Positions 8,393-16,760 are shown, counted from the stretch's first letter. The stretch: 23,454 nt of DNA from Pseudomonadota bacterium (GCA_021811005.1 JAJZPY010000020.1:1-23454); one strand, 5' to 3'. Made by a program: numbers and translations. Notes: generated by a model from the sequence alone, not told the origin.

Positions 8393-9526
8393 ATGAGCAA
8401 ACGCGACTACTACGAAGTCCTGGGCGTCAATCGGGATGCTTCCGAAGAGGATATCAAGAAGGCTTACCGCAAGCTGGCCATGAAGTACCATCCGGACCGC
8501 AATCCGGATAACGCCAAGGCGGAAGGACAATTCAAGGAGGCCAAGGAGGCCTACGAGATCCTGTCCGATTCCGACAAGCGGGCCGCTTACGACCGCTACG
8601 GCCATGCCGGAGTCGACCCGAGCCAGGCCGGCCCCGGCGGCCCCGGTTTTGGCGGCATGGGGGGCGGCTTCTCTGATGCCTTCGGAGATATTTTCGGCGA
8701 CCTGTTCGGCGCCGGTGGACGGGGACGGCAGGGCGGCGTCTACCGTGGAGCCGATCTGCGCTACAACCTGGAAATCAGCCTGGAGGAAGCGGCCCGCGGC
8801 ACCGAAACGCAGATCCGCATCCCCACCATGGAAACGTGCGACACCTGCAAAGGCAGCGGCGCGCGTCCAGGGTCAAGCCCGACCACCTGCGGCACCTGCG
8901 GCGGGCAAGGCCAGGTGCGCATGCAGCAGGGTTTCTTCTCGATCCAGCAAACCTGCCCGGCCTGTCACGGGAGCGGCAAGACCATCGCCCATCCCTGCCC
9001 TGATTGCAACGGCGCCGGACGCACCAAGCGTTACAAGACCCTGGCCGTAAAGATTCCTGCAGGCATCGACCAGGGCGATCGCGTGCGTCTTTCCGGTGAA
9101 GGGGAACATGGCGTTGCGGGCGGCCCGCCGGGAGACCTGTACGTGGTGGTCCAGATCCGGCCCCATCCCGTGTTTGAACGGGACGGTGCCGATCTCCATT
9201 GCGAAATGCCGATCAGTTTCGGGGTGGCGGCGCTGGGTGGCGAAATCGAGATTCCCACCCTCGAGGGTCATGCCAAGCTGAAAATCCCCGTCGAGACCCA
9301 GACCGGCCAGGCTTTCCGTCTGCGCGGAAAAGGCATCAAGGCCTTGCGGGGCAGCGGTTACGGCGACCTGATCTGCCACGTGACGGTGGAAACCCCGGTC
9401 AAGCTGACGGAGGCCCAGAAGGAATTGCTGCGCCAGCTGGACGCCAGCACGCTAGGCAATCCCACTCACAGTCCACGCGCCAAAACCTTCATGGACAAGG
9501 TGCGGGACTTTTTCAACCCTGCCTGA
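8393..9526 (+). CDS. dnaJ: Chaperone DnaJ (type I Hsp40)
   Basis: DnaJ delivers substrates to DnaK and stimulates its ATPase. The 377-residue product has the complete type I layout. The J domain carries HPD at residues 33-35. A Gly/Phe-rich segment (GGPGFGGMGGGFSDAFGDIF) follows. The zinc region has four CxxCxGxG repeats: CDTCKGSG, CGTCGGQG, CPACHGSG and CPDCNGAG. Two beta-sandwich domains and a C-terminal dimerisation segment complete it. It starts 9 bases after the dnaK stop with no recognisable Shine-Dalgarno, so translation probably depends on ribosomes finishing dnaK. Only 6 bp separate its stop from that of convergent cysS, leaving no room for a terminator between them. Confidence 0.99.
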   Translation: MSKRDYYEVLGVNRDASEEDIKKAYRKLAMKYHPDRNPDNAKAEGQFKEAKEAYEILSDSDKRAAYDRYGHAGVDPSQAGPGGPGFGGMGGGFSDAFGDIFGDLFGAGGRGRQGGVYRGADLRYNLEISLEEAARGTETQIRIPTMETCDTCKGSGARPGSSPTTCGTCGGQGQVRMQQGFFSIQQTCPACHGSGKTIAHPCPDCNGAGRTKRYKTLAVKIPAGIDQGDRVRLSGEGEHGVAGGPPGDLYVVVQIRPHPVFERDGADLHCEMPISFGVAALGGEIEIPTLEGHAKLKIPVETQTGQAFRLRGKGIKALRGSGYGDLICHVTVETPVKLTEAQKELLRQLDASTLGNPTHSPRAKTFMDKVRDFFNPA

Positions 9527-9532
9527 AAACGG

Positions 9533-10918
9533 TCAAGCCCTGCGCCAGGAAGTTCCCTGGGGGCCATCCTCCAGGAGGACGCCCTGGCTCAGGAGCAGAT
9601 CGCGGATCCGGTCCGATTCGGCAAAGTTCTTTGCCCGCCGCGCTTCCGTCCGTTGCGCGATAAGCGCTTCGATGCGAGCAGCTTCGGCGTCCTGGTCCGC
9701 GGCCGTGGCGCGCCCCGCCCCTTCCCTCATCCAGCGCTCCGGATCCTGTCCCAGCAACCCCAATGTCTGCCCCAACCGGAACAGCTGCGTGGCTGCGGCA
9801 TCGCTGCCGCTGCGGTTGGTTTCCCGCGCCAGGCCAAACAGTACGGCCACCGCCTCGGACGTGTTGAAGTCGTCATCCATGGCTTCCTTGAACTGACGGG
9901 CTGCCGGCTCGTTCCAGTCGATCGGGCCGGGTTCCAGGTGGCGCCCGCGCAAGGCGGTGTAGAGGGTGTTGAGGGCCTGGCGCGCGTCTTCAAGATGGGC
10001 GTCGGTGTAATTGAGCGGGCTGCGATAATGGCCGCGCAGCAGGAAAAAGCGCACCACTTCGGCATCAAACACCTGGAGCACGTCGGCAATGGTGAAAAAG
10101 TTGCCCAGGGACTTGGACATTTTTTCATCGTTGACGCGCAAAAACCCGTTGTGCATCCACACGTTCACGAAAGCATGCCCGTGAGCGCCTTCGCTTTGGG
10201 CGATTTCGTTTTCATGGTGGGGAAACTGGAGATCGTGCCCCCCGCCATGGATGTCGAAATGTTCGCCGAGGAAATGTTCGCTCATGGCGGAACATTCGAT
10301 GTGCCATCCCGGCCGGCCGTCGCCCCAAGGGGAAGGCCATGAAGGTTCCCCCGGCTTGGCCGCCTTCCACAGCACAAAATCGAGCGGGTCATGCTTGTGG
10401 GAGTCCACTGCGATCCGTTCGCCGGCGCGCAGGTCCTCCAGGGACTTGCCGGACAGCTTGCCGTAGCCGGGAAAATCCCGCACCGAATAATAGACGTCGC
10501 CATTGTCACCCGCATAGGCAAGCCCCTTGGACACCAGCGTGCCGATGAGGGCGATCATGCCGGCAATGTGTTCCGTGGCGCGCGGCTCGAAGGTGGGCGG
10601 CAGAACGTTGAGCTGCTGCAGGTCCTGATGCATGGCGGCAATCATGCGCCCCGTCAGGGATTGGATGGTTTCTCCGTTTTTAGCAGCACGTTCGATGATT
10701 TTATCGTCAATATCGGTGATATTGCGCACATAAGTCACGTCATAACCCGACGTCTGCAGCCACCGGTACACCAGGTCGAAATTGACCAGCATGCGCGCAT
10801 GGCCCAGATGACAGCGGTCATAAACGGTCATGCCGCACACGTACATGCGAACCTTGCCGGGCTCGATGGGCTGGAATGGGGCAACGGTACGGGTCAGGGT
10901 ATTGAACAGTCTGAGCAT
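9533..10918 (-). CDS. cysS: Cysteinyl-tRNA synthetase
   Basis: CysS charges tRNA-Cys with cysteine. ATG 10918 gives 461 residues, exactly the E. coli length. The zinc ligands fall at the same positions as in E. coli: Cys28, Cys209, His234 and Glu238. The class I signatures are HLGH at 37-40 and KMSKS at 266-270. An in-frame ATG at 10933 would add five residues (MAPAI) not typical of the family, and neither start has a clear Shine-Dalgarno. The gene is divergent from the TPR-ppiB-lpxH group; an 88-bp gap between them holds an extended -10 promoter on the other strand and a 13-bp palindrome. A cysS-ppiB-lpxH neighbourhood is also known in enterobacteria, though in a different orientation. Confidence 0.98.
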   Translation of the reverse strand: MLRLFNTLTRTVAPFQPIEPGKVRMYVCGMTVYDRCHLGHARMLVNFDLVYRWLQTSGYDVTYVRNITDIDDKIIERAAKNGETIQSLTGRMIAAMHQDLQQLNVLPPTFEPRATEHIAGMIALIGTLVSKGLAYAGDNGDVYYSVRDFPGYGKLSGKSLEDLRAGERIAVDSHKHDPLDFVLWKAAKPGEPSWPSPWGDGRPGWHIECSAMSEHFLGEHFDIHGGGHDLQFPHHENEIAQSEGAHGHAFVNVWMHNGFLRVNDEKMSKSLGNFFTIADVLQVFDAEVVRFFLLRGHYRSPLNYTDAHLEDARQALNTLYTALRGRHLEPGPIDWNEPAARQFKEAMDDDFNTSEAVAVLFGLARETNRSGSDAAATQLFRLGQTLGLLGQDPERWMREGAGRATAADQDAEAARIEALIAQRTEARRAKNFAESDRIRDLLLSQGVLLEDGPQGTSWRRA

Positions 10919-10955
10919 GATCGCAGGCGCCATGCTGGAAGATGACGCAGTTTAT

Positions 10956-10964
10956 TGATATAAT
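10956..10964 (+). promoter_or_regulatory. Extended -10 promoter for TPR-ppiB-lpxH
   Basis: TGATATAAT is a perfect extended -10 (TGn plus TATAAT at 10959-10964) in the most AT-rich part of the gap between cysS and the TPR gene. No good -35 is present at 17-18 bp (CTGGAA at 10935-10940 matches 3 of 6), as is tolerated for extended -10 promoters. Transcription would start near 10971, giving a leader of roughly 36 bases. The 13-bp palindrome at 10974-10986 would lie just after the start site, a position suited to a repressor. Confidence 0.65.
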
Positions 10965-10973
10965 TAAAAATTC

Positions 10974-10986
10974 TGCCAATTTGGCA
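10974..10986. repeat. 13-bp palindrome in cysS/TPR divergent region
   Basis: TGCCAA-T-TTGGCA has perfect 6-bp arms around one central base and lies between the divergent starts of cysS and the TPR gene, just after the predicted start site of the latter. Its form fits a dimeric regulator's operator, but I cannot assign the regulator. Confidence 0.7.
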
Positions 10987-11006
10987 AACAGCCAGTATAA
11001 CACGAT

Positions 11007-11594
11007 ATGACCGAGCGCTTCGGGCTGCAACGCATGGTGCTGGGCGGACTTGCCCTGGGAATGTGCGCCTGGGCAAGCGCAGCCGACCCTGCCCCGGCTT
11101 TGCCTGCCGCCCCGCCACCCCCGGCTGCACAGGCGGGCACACCACCGGCCCCGTTGCCGGAAAAGCCGGTTCCGACACCCCGGGACATCCAGCAACTGGT
11201 CAGCGCCGGCAAGCTGGAAGAGGCGCTGGCCGCCCTCGACCGCTACCTGGAAGTGAATTCCCAGGACGGTTCCATGCAGTTTCTCAAGGCGCAGCTCCTG
11301 ACCCGCACCGGCAAAACCGATGACGCCATCGCCACGCTGGAAAACCTGACCGAACGCTTTCCCGAAATGGTGGCCCCCTACAATAACCTGGCGGTGCTCT
11401 ACGCCAGCCAGAACCGCCTGGACGATGCGCGCAAGGTTCTGGAAATGGCGGTGGCCGTGCAACCCAACTACCCCACCGCCTACGAAAACCTGGCCGACGT
11501 GTACCTAGCTCTGGCCCACCGGGCCTACGCGCGCGCCCTCACGCTCGACCCCAACAGCAAAACCCTCAAGGCCAAGGCCGCAAAATTCAATTGA
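11007..11594 (+). CDS. Secreted tetratricopeptide-repeat protein
   Basis: The product is a 195-residue exported TPR protein of unassigned specific role. Residues 1-25 form a Sec signal peptide: a basic start, the hydrophobic core MVLGGLALGMCAWA, and an ASA cleavage site before ADP. The cysteine lacks a proper lipobox (MC rather than [GA]C), so a lipoprotein is unlikely. A Pro/Ala linker (about 26-56) is followed by TPR-like helices at about 58-88, 89-121 and 122-155. A final shorter unit (PTAYENLADVYLALAHRAYARALTLDPNS) lacks several residues of the usual 34. It probably acts in the periplasm as a protein-binding scaffold. It is the first gene of a group with ppiB and lpxH, ending 12 bp before ppiB. 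A homologue at this spot is common in betaproteobacteria as I recall it, but the function is unknown to me. Confidence 0.85.
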   Translation: MTERFGLQRMVLGGLALGMCAWASAADPAPALPAAPPPPAAQAGTPPAPLPEKPVPTPRDIQQLVSAGKLEEALAALDRYLEVNSQDGSMQFLKAQLLTRTGKTDDAIATLENLTERFPEMVAPYNNLAVLYASQNRLDDARKVLEMAVAVQPNYPTAYENLADVYLALAHRAYARALTLDPNSKTLKAKAAKFN

Positions 11595-11606
11595 AATGGA
11601 GACATC

Positions 11607-12098
11607 ATGGTTCGTCTGAAAACCAATTTTGGCGATATCGTTCTGGAGCTGGATGCCGAACGCGCCCCCAAAACCGTGGCCAACTTCCTCGACTACGTGT
11701 CGCAGGGCTTTTATGACAACACGGTTTTCCACCGCGTCATCGATGGCTTCATGATCCAGGGCGGAGGCTTTGAGCCCGGCATGCACCAGAAAGCGACCAA
11801 TACCCCCATCGAAAACGAGGCAGGCAACGGCCTCTCCAATGACCGCTACACCATCGCCATGGCCCGCACGTCCGACCCCCATTCCGCCACGGCCCAATTC
11901 TTTATCAACGTCAAGGACAATGCCTTCCTGAATTTCCGTAGCGCGACGCGCGACGGCTACGGTTACTGCGTGTTCGGCAAAGTGGTGGAAGGGCAGGATG
12001 TGGTGGACCGGATCAAGGGCGTGAACACCGGATCGCGCATGGGGCACGGCGACGTGCCGCTGGAAGACGTGGTCATTCTGAGCGCCCACGCCGACTGA
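11607..12098 (+). CDS. ppiB: Peptidyl-prolyl cis-trans isomerase B (cyclophilin)
   Basis: This cytoplasmic cyclophilin speeds cis-trans isomerisation of X-Pro bonds in folding proteins. The 163-residue product (E. coli PpiB 164) has no signal peptide, so it is the cytoplasmic rather than the periplasmic (PpiA) form. It shows the active-site motif FHRVIDGFMIQGG with catalytic Arg43, then ARTSDPHSATAQFFIN and a C-terminal YCVFGKVVEGQDVVDRI. GGAG at 11598-11601 lies 5 bases before ATG 11607, a good ribosome-binding site. lpxH starts 6 bases after its stop. Confidence 0.97.
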   Translation: MVRLKTNFGDIVLELDAERAPKTVANFLDYVSQGFYDNTVFHRVIDGFMIQGGGFEPGMHQKATNTPIENEAGNGLSNDRYTIAMARTSDPHSATAQFFINVKDNAFLNFRSATRDGYGYCVFGKVVEGQDVVDRIKGVNTGSRMGHGDVPLEDVVILSAHAD

Positions 12099-12104
12099 GC
12101 TTCC

Positions 12105-12830
12105 GTGCCGCATACGCTTTTCATTTCCGACCTGCACCTGTCCGAAGACACGCCGCTCATCCGCAAGCGTTTCCTGGATTTTCTCGCCGGTCCGGCACGC
12201 GAAGCAGAAGCGCTGTACATCCTGGGCGACCTGTTTGAAACCTGGGTGGGGGATGACGACATCCCCTCCCCTTTCAACCGGAAAATCGTGGAGGCCCTGC
12301 GCGAGCTGTCCGATGCCGGCACGGCGCTCTTCCTGATGCATGGCAACCGCGATTTCCTGCTCGGCCAGGATTTTGCGCAAGCCTGCGGCGCCACGCTCCT
12401 GCCGGACCCGACGGAAGTGACGCTGTACGGCATGCGCACCCTGCTAAGCCACGGTGACCAGCTGTGCACGGACGACGTGGAGTACCAGGCCTATCGCAAG
12501 CAGGTGCGCAGCGCGGCCTGGCAGCGCAAGGTGCTGGCCCTGCCGCTTTCCACGCGCCACCAGATGGCGCGGGATGCCACGGCCATGAGCGACAAGGCCA
12601 AGCAGGCCAAGACCATGGAAATCATGGATGTTTCCCCCCAGGCCGTCACGGACTTGCTGCGCAAAAGCGGCTACCCGCGCCTGATTCACGGACACACGCA
12701 CCGGCCGGCCCGTCATGTGTACCGGCTGGAAGACCATGCCTGTGAACGCTGGGTGCTGCCTGACTGGACCGCCGCGCGCGGCGGCTACCTGATGTGCGAC
12801 AGCGAGGGCTGCCAGGCCGTGCCGCTTTAG
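12105..12830 (+). CDS. lpxH: UDP-2,3-diacylglucosamine pyrophosphatase LpxH
   Basis: LpxH hydrolyses UDP-2,3-diacylglucosamine to lipid X and UMP, the fourth step of lipid A synthesis, at the inner membrane surface. This marks the host as an outer-membrane organism. The 241-residue calcineurin-like phosphoesterase carries the metal-site motifs in family order: SDLHL (Asp9, His11), GDLFE (Asp42), GNRD (Asn81), SHGD (His116) and HGHTH (His195, His197). The start is GTG at 12105, 6 bases after the ppiB stop, with only GAGC upstream; coupling to ppiB is likely. Its TAG stop shares four bases (12827-12830) with the TAA stop of convergent metZ. Confidence 0.96.
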   Translation: MPHTLFISDLHLSEDTPLIRKRFLDFLAGPAREAEALYILGDLFETWVGDDDIPSPFNRKIVEALRELSDAGTALFLMHGNRDFLLGQDFAQACGATLLPDPTEVTLYGMRTLLSHGDQLCTDDVEYQAYRKQVRSAAWQRKVLALPLSTRHQMARDATAMSDKAKQAKTMEIMDVSPQAVTDLLRKSGYPRLIHGHTHRPARHVYRLEDHACERWVLPDWTAARGGYLMCDSEGCQAVPL

Positions 12831-14002
12831 CCCAGCCCGCGCGAAAGATCTGCCTGCAAATCCTGCAGCGATTCGAGACCCACCGAAAGGCGGATCATGC
12901 CCGGTCCGATGCCGGCCGCCTGGCGTGCTTCTTCGGAAATACGGCCATGGGTGGTGGTGGCCGGGTGGGTGATGGTGCTTTTGGTGTCCCCCAGATTGCC
13001 GGTAATGGAAATCAGGCGGGTGGAATCGATGACGTGCCAGGCCTTGGCCTGCCCGCCATGCACATTGAACGTGACGATGGCCCCGCCGCGCGACTGCTGC
13101 CGGCGGGCCAGTTCGTACTGCGGATGCGAAGGCAGGCCCGGATAATAAACCCGTTCCACCGCCGGATGGCGTTCCAGCCATTGCGCCAGCGCCTGGGCAT
13201 TGCGTGACTGGGCTTCCATGCGCAGGTTCAGGGTCTCCAGACCTTTCAGGCAGACCCAGGCATTGAAGGGACTCATGCTGGGCCCTGCCGTGCGCAGGAA
13301 CTGGTAGATGCCGCCATCCATCACCAGCGCTTTCGAACCCACAACGGCTCCGCCCAGCACCCGGCCCTGCCCGTCGAGGTACTTGGTGGCGGAATGGACC
13401 ACCAGGTCGGCACCCAGCAACAGCGGCCGCTGCAACGCCGGCGTACAGAAGCAGTTGTCCACCACGAGCAGCGCGGAAGCCCCATGGGCCACAGCCGACA
13501 ACGCGGCGATGTCCACCAGTTCCATGGTGGGATTGGAGGGGGTTTCCACAAAGAACATCCGGGTCGTGGGCCGGGCAGCCGCTTTCCAGGCAACCAGGTC
13601 GGACAACGGCACGAACGTGGTGCCAATCCCGAACCGTCCCATGATGTTGGTGAGCAACTGGACCGTGGAACCGAAAATGCTCTGGGAGGCCACCACATGG
13701 TCTCCGGCTTTCAGCAACCCCATCAACGCGCTCAGAATGGCCGCCATGCCGCTGGCCGTGGCGACACAGGCTTCACCGCCTTCCAGCGCGGCAAGCCGCT
13801 CCTGGAATGACGTCACCGTGGGGTTGGTGAAACGGGAATAGATGTTGCCGGGTTCGCGGTTGCAAAAGCGGTCGGCCGCCTGCTGCGCGCTGTCGAAAAC
13901 GTAGCTTGACGTCAGGTACAGCGCTTCGGAATGTTCGTTGAAAGCGCTGCGGTGAATGCCCGCGCGAACTGCGAGGGTGTCGAGATCCAGTTCGTCACTC
14001 AC
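12827..14002 (-). CDS. metZ: O-succinylhomoserine sulfhydrylase
   Basis: This PLP enzyme of the Cys/Met metabolism family makes homocysteine directly from O-succinylhomoserine and sulfide, bypassing cystathionine. The 391-residue product shows YSRFTNPT, the SGMAAI loop, ETPSNPT, VVDNCFCTP and the PLP lysine Lys207 in HSATKYLDGQG, ending with HPATTTHGR and IRLSVGLES. Cystathionine gamma-synthase is the closest alternative. The MetZ call rests on overall sequence character and on its position directly after purF, the usual place in beta- and gammaproteobacteria. It begins with GTG that overlaps the purF stop by four bases (GTGA), so translation is coupled. It is the last gene of the long minus-strand block. 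Confidence 0.9.
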   Translation of the reverse strand: MSDELDLDTLAVRAGIHRSAFNEHSEALYLTSSYVFDSAQQAADRFCNREPGNIYSRFTNPTVTSFQERLAALEGGEACVATASGMAAILSALMGLLKAGDHVVASQSIFGSTVQLLTNIMGRFGIGTTFVPLSDLVAWKAAARPTTRMFFVETPSNPTMELVDIAALSAVAHGASALLVVDNCFCTPALQRPLLLGADLVVHSATKYLDGQGRVLGGAVVGSKALVMDGGIYQFLRTAGPSMSPFNAWVCLKGLETLNLRMEAQSRNAQALAQWLERHPAVERVYYPGLPSHPQYELARRQQSRGGAIVTFNVHGGQAKAWHVIDSTRLISITGNLGDTKSTITHPATTTHGRISEEARQAAGIGPGMIRLSVGLESLQDLQADLSRGLG

Positions 14003-15525
14003 GCCTGCGCCGCCGTGCTGAGATTGAGATCGAGCTGCTGGGTCGAGTCATGGTCCGTGCGGGTTTCGCCATCGCAACGGTTGGCTTCGATTTCTGCCAG
14101 GTATTCCGCCGTCACGTCCCCGGTGATATAGCAACCATCGAAACAGGAAGTGTCAAAGCGGGCCACGCCGGATCGTTCGCCGCCCACATCGCGCACGAGG
14201 TCTTCAAGGTCCTGGTAGAACACCGCGTCGGCACCGATTTCCAGGGCAATCTCCGCATCGGTGCGGCCCGTGGCCAGCAGCTCGCGGCGCGTGGGCATGT
14301 CGATGCCATAGACGTTTGGAAAGCGCACCGGCGGCGCCGCGGAGGCGAAATACACCCGGCGCGCCCCGCAATCGCGCGCCATCTGCACGATTTCGCGACT
14401 GGTGGTGCCGCGCACGATGGAATCGTCCACCAGCAGCACGTTCTTGTCCTTGAACTCGAAACCGATGGCATTGAGCTTCTGGCGCACCGAACGCTTGCGC
14501 TCCGCCTGGCCGGGCATGATGAACGTGCGTCCGATGTAGCGGTTTTTGATGAATCCTTCGCGGTAGGGCACGTTGAGCCTGAGCGCGAGCTGCAAGGCGC
14601 TGGGACGGCTGGTGTCGGGAATCGGGATCACCACGTCAATCTGCAGGTCAGGTGCCATGCGGCGAATCTTGTTGCCCAGGCTCTCACCCATGCGCAACCG
14701 GGTTTCATAGACGGAAATCCCGTCCAGCACGGAATCCGGCCGGGCCAGGTACACGTACTCGAAAATGCAGGGATTCTTTTGCGGCGAATCGGCGCAAATG
14801 CGGCTGTAGAAGTTTCCGCTTGCATCAATCAGGATGGCTTCGCCCGGTTCCACATCGCGCATCAATTCAAATCCCAGCGCGTCCAGGGCCACACTTTCGG
14901 AAGCCACCATGAACTCGGTGCCCATGCTGGTGACGTTGCGCCCGATCACGAGGGGGCGGATGCCGTGCGGATCGCGGAACGCGAGCAGGCCATGTCCGGC
15001 AATGATGGTCACTGCGGCAAATGCGCCATGACAGCGACGGTAAACCTGGGCAACCGCGTGAAAAATGTCCGTCGGGTCGAGCTTGTGGTCTTTGGCGCAG
15101 GCGTACAGCTCGTGTGCCAGCACGTTGAGCAGCACTTCGGAATCGGAATTGGTGTTCACGTGCCGCCGGTCCTGTTCGAACAATTCAGCGCGCAGTCGCT
15201 CCGAATTGGTCAGGTTTCCGTTGTGGCCGAGGACGATCCCGAACGGGGAATTGACATAAAAAGGCTGGGCTTCGGCCGGCGATGCGGCAGAACCGGCGGT
15301 GGGATAACGGCAGTGGGCGATGCCCATGGTGCCCGTCAGGGAGCGCATGTCCCGGGTGCGGAACACGTCGCGCACCAGGCCCAGGCCTTTGTGCATGTGA
15401 AACGTGTTGCCATCGGCCGTGGCGATGCCGGCGGCGTCCTGACCCCGATGCTGAAGCAGTTGCAGGCCGTCGTAGAGCAGCTGGTTGACTGGTGTTTTGG
15501 CAACGATGCCGACGATTCCACACAT
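13999..15525 (-). CDS. purF: Amidophosphoribosyltransferase
   Basis: PurF catalyses the first committed step of purine synthesis, turning PRPP and glutamine into 5-phosphoribosylamine. The 508-residue protein starts MCGIVGI, so Cys2 becomes the N-terminal nucleophile without a propeptide, as in E. coli. The glutaminase domain shows LQHRGQDAAGI, GIAHCRYPTAG and GHNGNLTN. The phosphoribosyltransferase domain shows VLLVDDSIVRGTTSREI. A 79-bp gap separates it from cvpA, the largest gap inside the block. In that gap TAGAAT on the minus strand (15573-15568) could be a -10 without a clear -35. AACGGACCGTT (15529-15539) is a small palindrome just before the start. No PurR box was recognised. Confidence 0.98.
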   Translation of the reverse strand: MCGIVGIVAKTPVNQLLYDGLQLLQHRGQDAAGIATADGNTFHMHKGLGLVRDVFRTRDMRSLTGTMGIAHCRYPTAGSAASPAEAQPFYVNSPFGIVLGHNGNLTNSERLRAELFEQDRRHVNTNSDSEVLLNVLAHELYACAKDHKLDPTDIFHAVAQVYRRCHGAFAAVTIIAGHGLLAFRDPHGIRPLVIGRNVTSMGTEFMVASESVALDALGFELMRDVEPGEAILIDASGNFYSRICADSPQKNPCIFEYVYLARPDSVLDGISVYETRLRMGESLGNKIRRMAPDLQIDVVIPIPDTSRPSALQLALRLNVPYREGFIKNRYIGRTFIMPGQAERKRSVRQKLNAIGFEFKDKNVLLVDDSIVRGTTSREIVQMARDCGARRVYFASAAPPVRFPNVYGIDMPTRRELLATGRTDAEIALEIGADAVFYQDLEDLVRDVGGERSGVARFDTSCFDGCYITGDVTAEYLAEIEANRCDGETRTDHDSTQQLDLNLSTAAQA

Positions 15526-15604
15526 AGTAACGGACCGTTCCTGAAAAGTGGTACCCCTGTGGGCCTTATTCTACTCCTGTTCGCCCCGGAGCACGCCGGC
15601 CGCT

Positions 15605-16114
15605 TTAAAATTGGATGCGTTCCGCCATGCCCGAGGGCAAATACGGCAACAGCCAATGGGCGCAGGACTCGCTCCAGTCAGAGAACCAGGCGGATCTCCA
15701 CTCGCGATGCGCCGTCAGCGAGGTCATGCCGGCCAGCAGTGTCAACACCACGATGATCAGGGCGCCGCGCGTCAGCCCGAACAGGCCGCCCAGCACGCGG
15801 TTGAGCACACCCAGCCCTGCATTGTTGACCAGCGCGTTGAAGCCCACTCCCAATAGCGCCATGAGCGCCCAGCCACCAGCAAAGAACAGGGAAAAACCAG
15901 CCACCAGCCGCATCGATTCGCTGCCGATGTAGGGTGCCAACCAGTGGGCACCTGCCTCCGCATAGGTTTTTGCAAGCCAGAACGCGACAACCCAGGCCAC
16001 CAGGGAAAAGATTTCGCGCACCACCCCCCGCATCACGCCCAGCAACACCGATCCCGCCAAAATGGCAAAGGCGGCCCAGTCCAGCCAGCTGAATCCGGCA
16101 GCCCACTCCATCAT
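15605..16114 (-). CDS. cvpA: CvpA family inner-membrane protein
   Basis: CvpA is an inner-membrane protein first noticed through colicin V production; its molecular role is not settled. The 169-residue product is strongly hydrophobic, with about four membrane segments (near residues 10-30, 33-50, 66-90 and 105-128). It has the family motif MRGVVREIFSLVAWV in the first loop and GGLFGLTRGALI before the last helix. Two adjacent ATGs (16114, 16111) are possible starts; the first overlaps the stop of the upstream SPOR gene as ATGA. The SPOR-cvpA-purF order is conserved in many proteobacteria. Confidence 0.93.
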   Translation of the reverse strand: MMEWAAGFSWLDWAAFAILAGSVLLGVMRGVVREIFSLVAWVVAFWLAKTYAEAGAHWLAPYIGSESMRLVAGFSLFFAGGWALMALLGVGFNALVNNAGLGVLNRVLGGLFGLTRGALIIVVLTLLAGMTSLTAHREWRSAWFSDWSESCAHWLLPYLPSGMAERIQF

Positions 16115-16734
16115 GGAGTCACCATCATCGACCTGATGCCGAGCTGGTCCAGGCGATGCACCACGTTCACGGCCTCTGCGCGGCCTTCAAAAGGCCCCAG
16201 CCGCACGCGCACCCGCACCCCTTCCTTGTAGCGCACGTCTTGGCTGATTACGGGCAGCTTCTCCTGTTCCAGGCGGTGGGCCAGTGCCTGGGCCTTGTGG
16301 CGATCGCCAAACACGCCCACCTGGACCAGATAGTGTCCGCGGCCCTGTTTCCCCGCCTCCCGGGGTGAAGCGGCAGAACTGGCTGCTGTGACTGGCGTTT
16401 CCGCTGCGGAAGCTGGCACGGCAGCGGGTGCGGGAGAGACGGCGGCCGCAGGAACCGGGGGTTCTGCTGCAGCAGCCGAGGCCGTCGCCGTCGGGGCGGC
16501 AGCAACGGTTGCGGCGGAGGTCTGGGCCGGAGTCACTTCCGGCAAGGGAGGCTGGGCCGAAGCCGGTTTGTCGGAAACCGCCGGCGCAGGGAGCGGCAGT
16601 TTGGGGCCGGTGGCGTGATTCAACATCATGGGCAGAAGCAGCACCACGGCAAACATCAGAACGAACGCGCCGATCATGCGCCGGCGGCTCTGGATGCGGA
16701 GCGTCTGCTCCTGGGCGGTCAGGGGGCGTTTCAT
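16111..16734 (-). CDS. dedD: SPOR-domain protein, DedD-like
   Basis: This is a single-pass inner-membrane protein with a periplasmic SPOR domain, which binds glycan strands stripped of stem peptides at the division septum. The 207-residue product has a basic cytoplasmic N-terminus and a transmembrane helix at about 20-39. A long Ala/Pro/Val-rich low-complexity linker (about 43-128) follows. The C-terminal SPOR fold includes HYLVQVGVFGDRHKAQALAHRL and VRVRLGPFEGRAEA. AGGGAG lies directly before ATG 16734. Gene order (accD, SPOR protein, cvpA, purF) supports the DedD name, although the linker is too variable to prove orthology. In E. coli folC lies between accD and dedD; here there are only 26 bp. 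Confidence 0.88.
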   Translation of the reverse strand: MKRPLTAQEQTLRIQSRRRMIGAFVLMFAVVLLLPMMLNHATGPKLPLPAPAVSDKPASAQPPLPEVTPAQTSAATVAAAPTATASAAAAEPPVPAAAVSPAPAAVPASAAETPVTAASSAASPREAGKQGRGHYLVQVGVFGDRHKAQALAHRLEQEKLPVISQDVRYKEGVRVRVRLGPFEGRAEAVNVVHRLDQLGIRSMMVTP

Positions 16735-16760
16735 AACTCCCTCGTTCTGGCAGCCTGCAC

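Noticed and set aside
9567..9579. Palindrome TCCTCC-A-GGAGGA near the end of cysS
   Set aside because: It is inside coding sequence, is explained by codons for LLED-like residues, and lacks a T-run, so it is likely chance in GC-rich coding DNA.
15529..15539. AACGGACCGTT before purF as a PurR operator
   Set aside because: It does not resemble the PurR consensus, and such a short palindrome is expected by chance.
14050..15756. 568-codon open frame antisense to purF
   Set aside because: It mirrors the purF codons, has biased composition and no motif, runs into cvpA, and purF is complete on the other strand.
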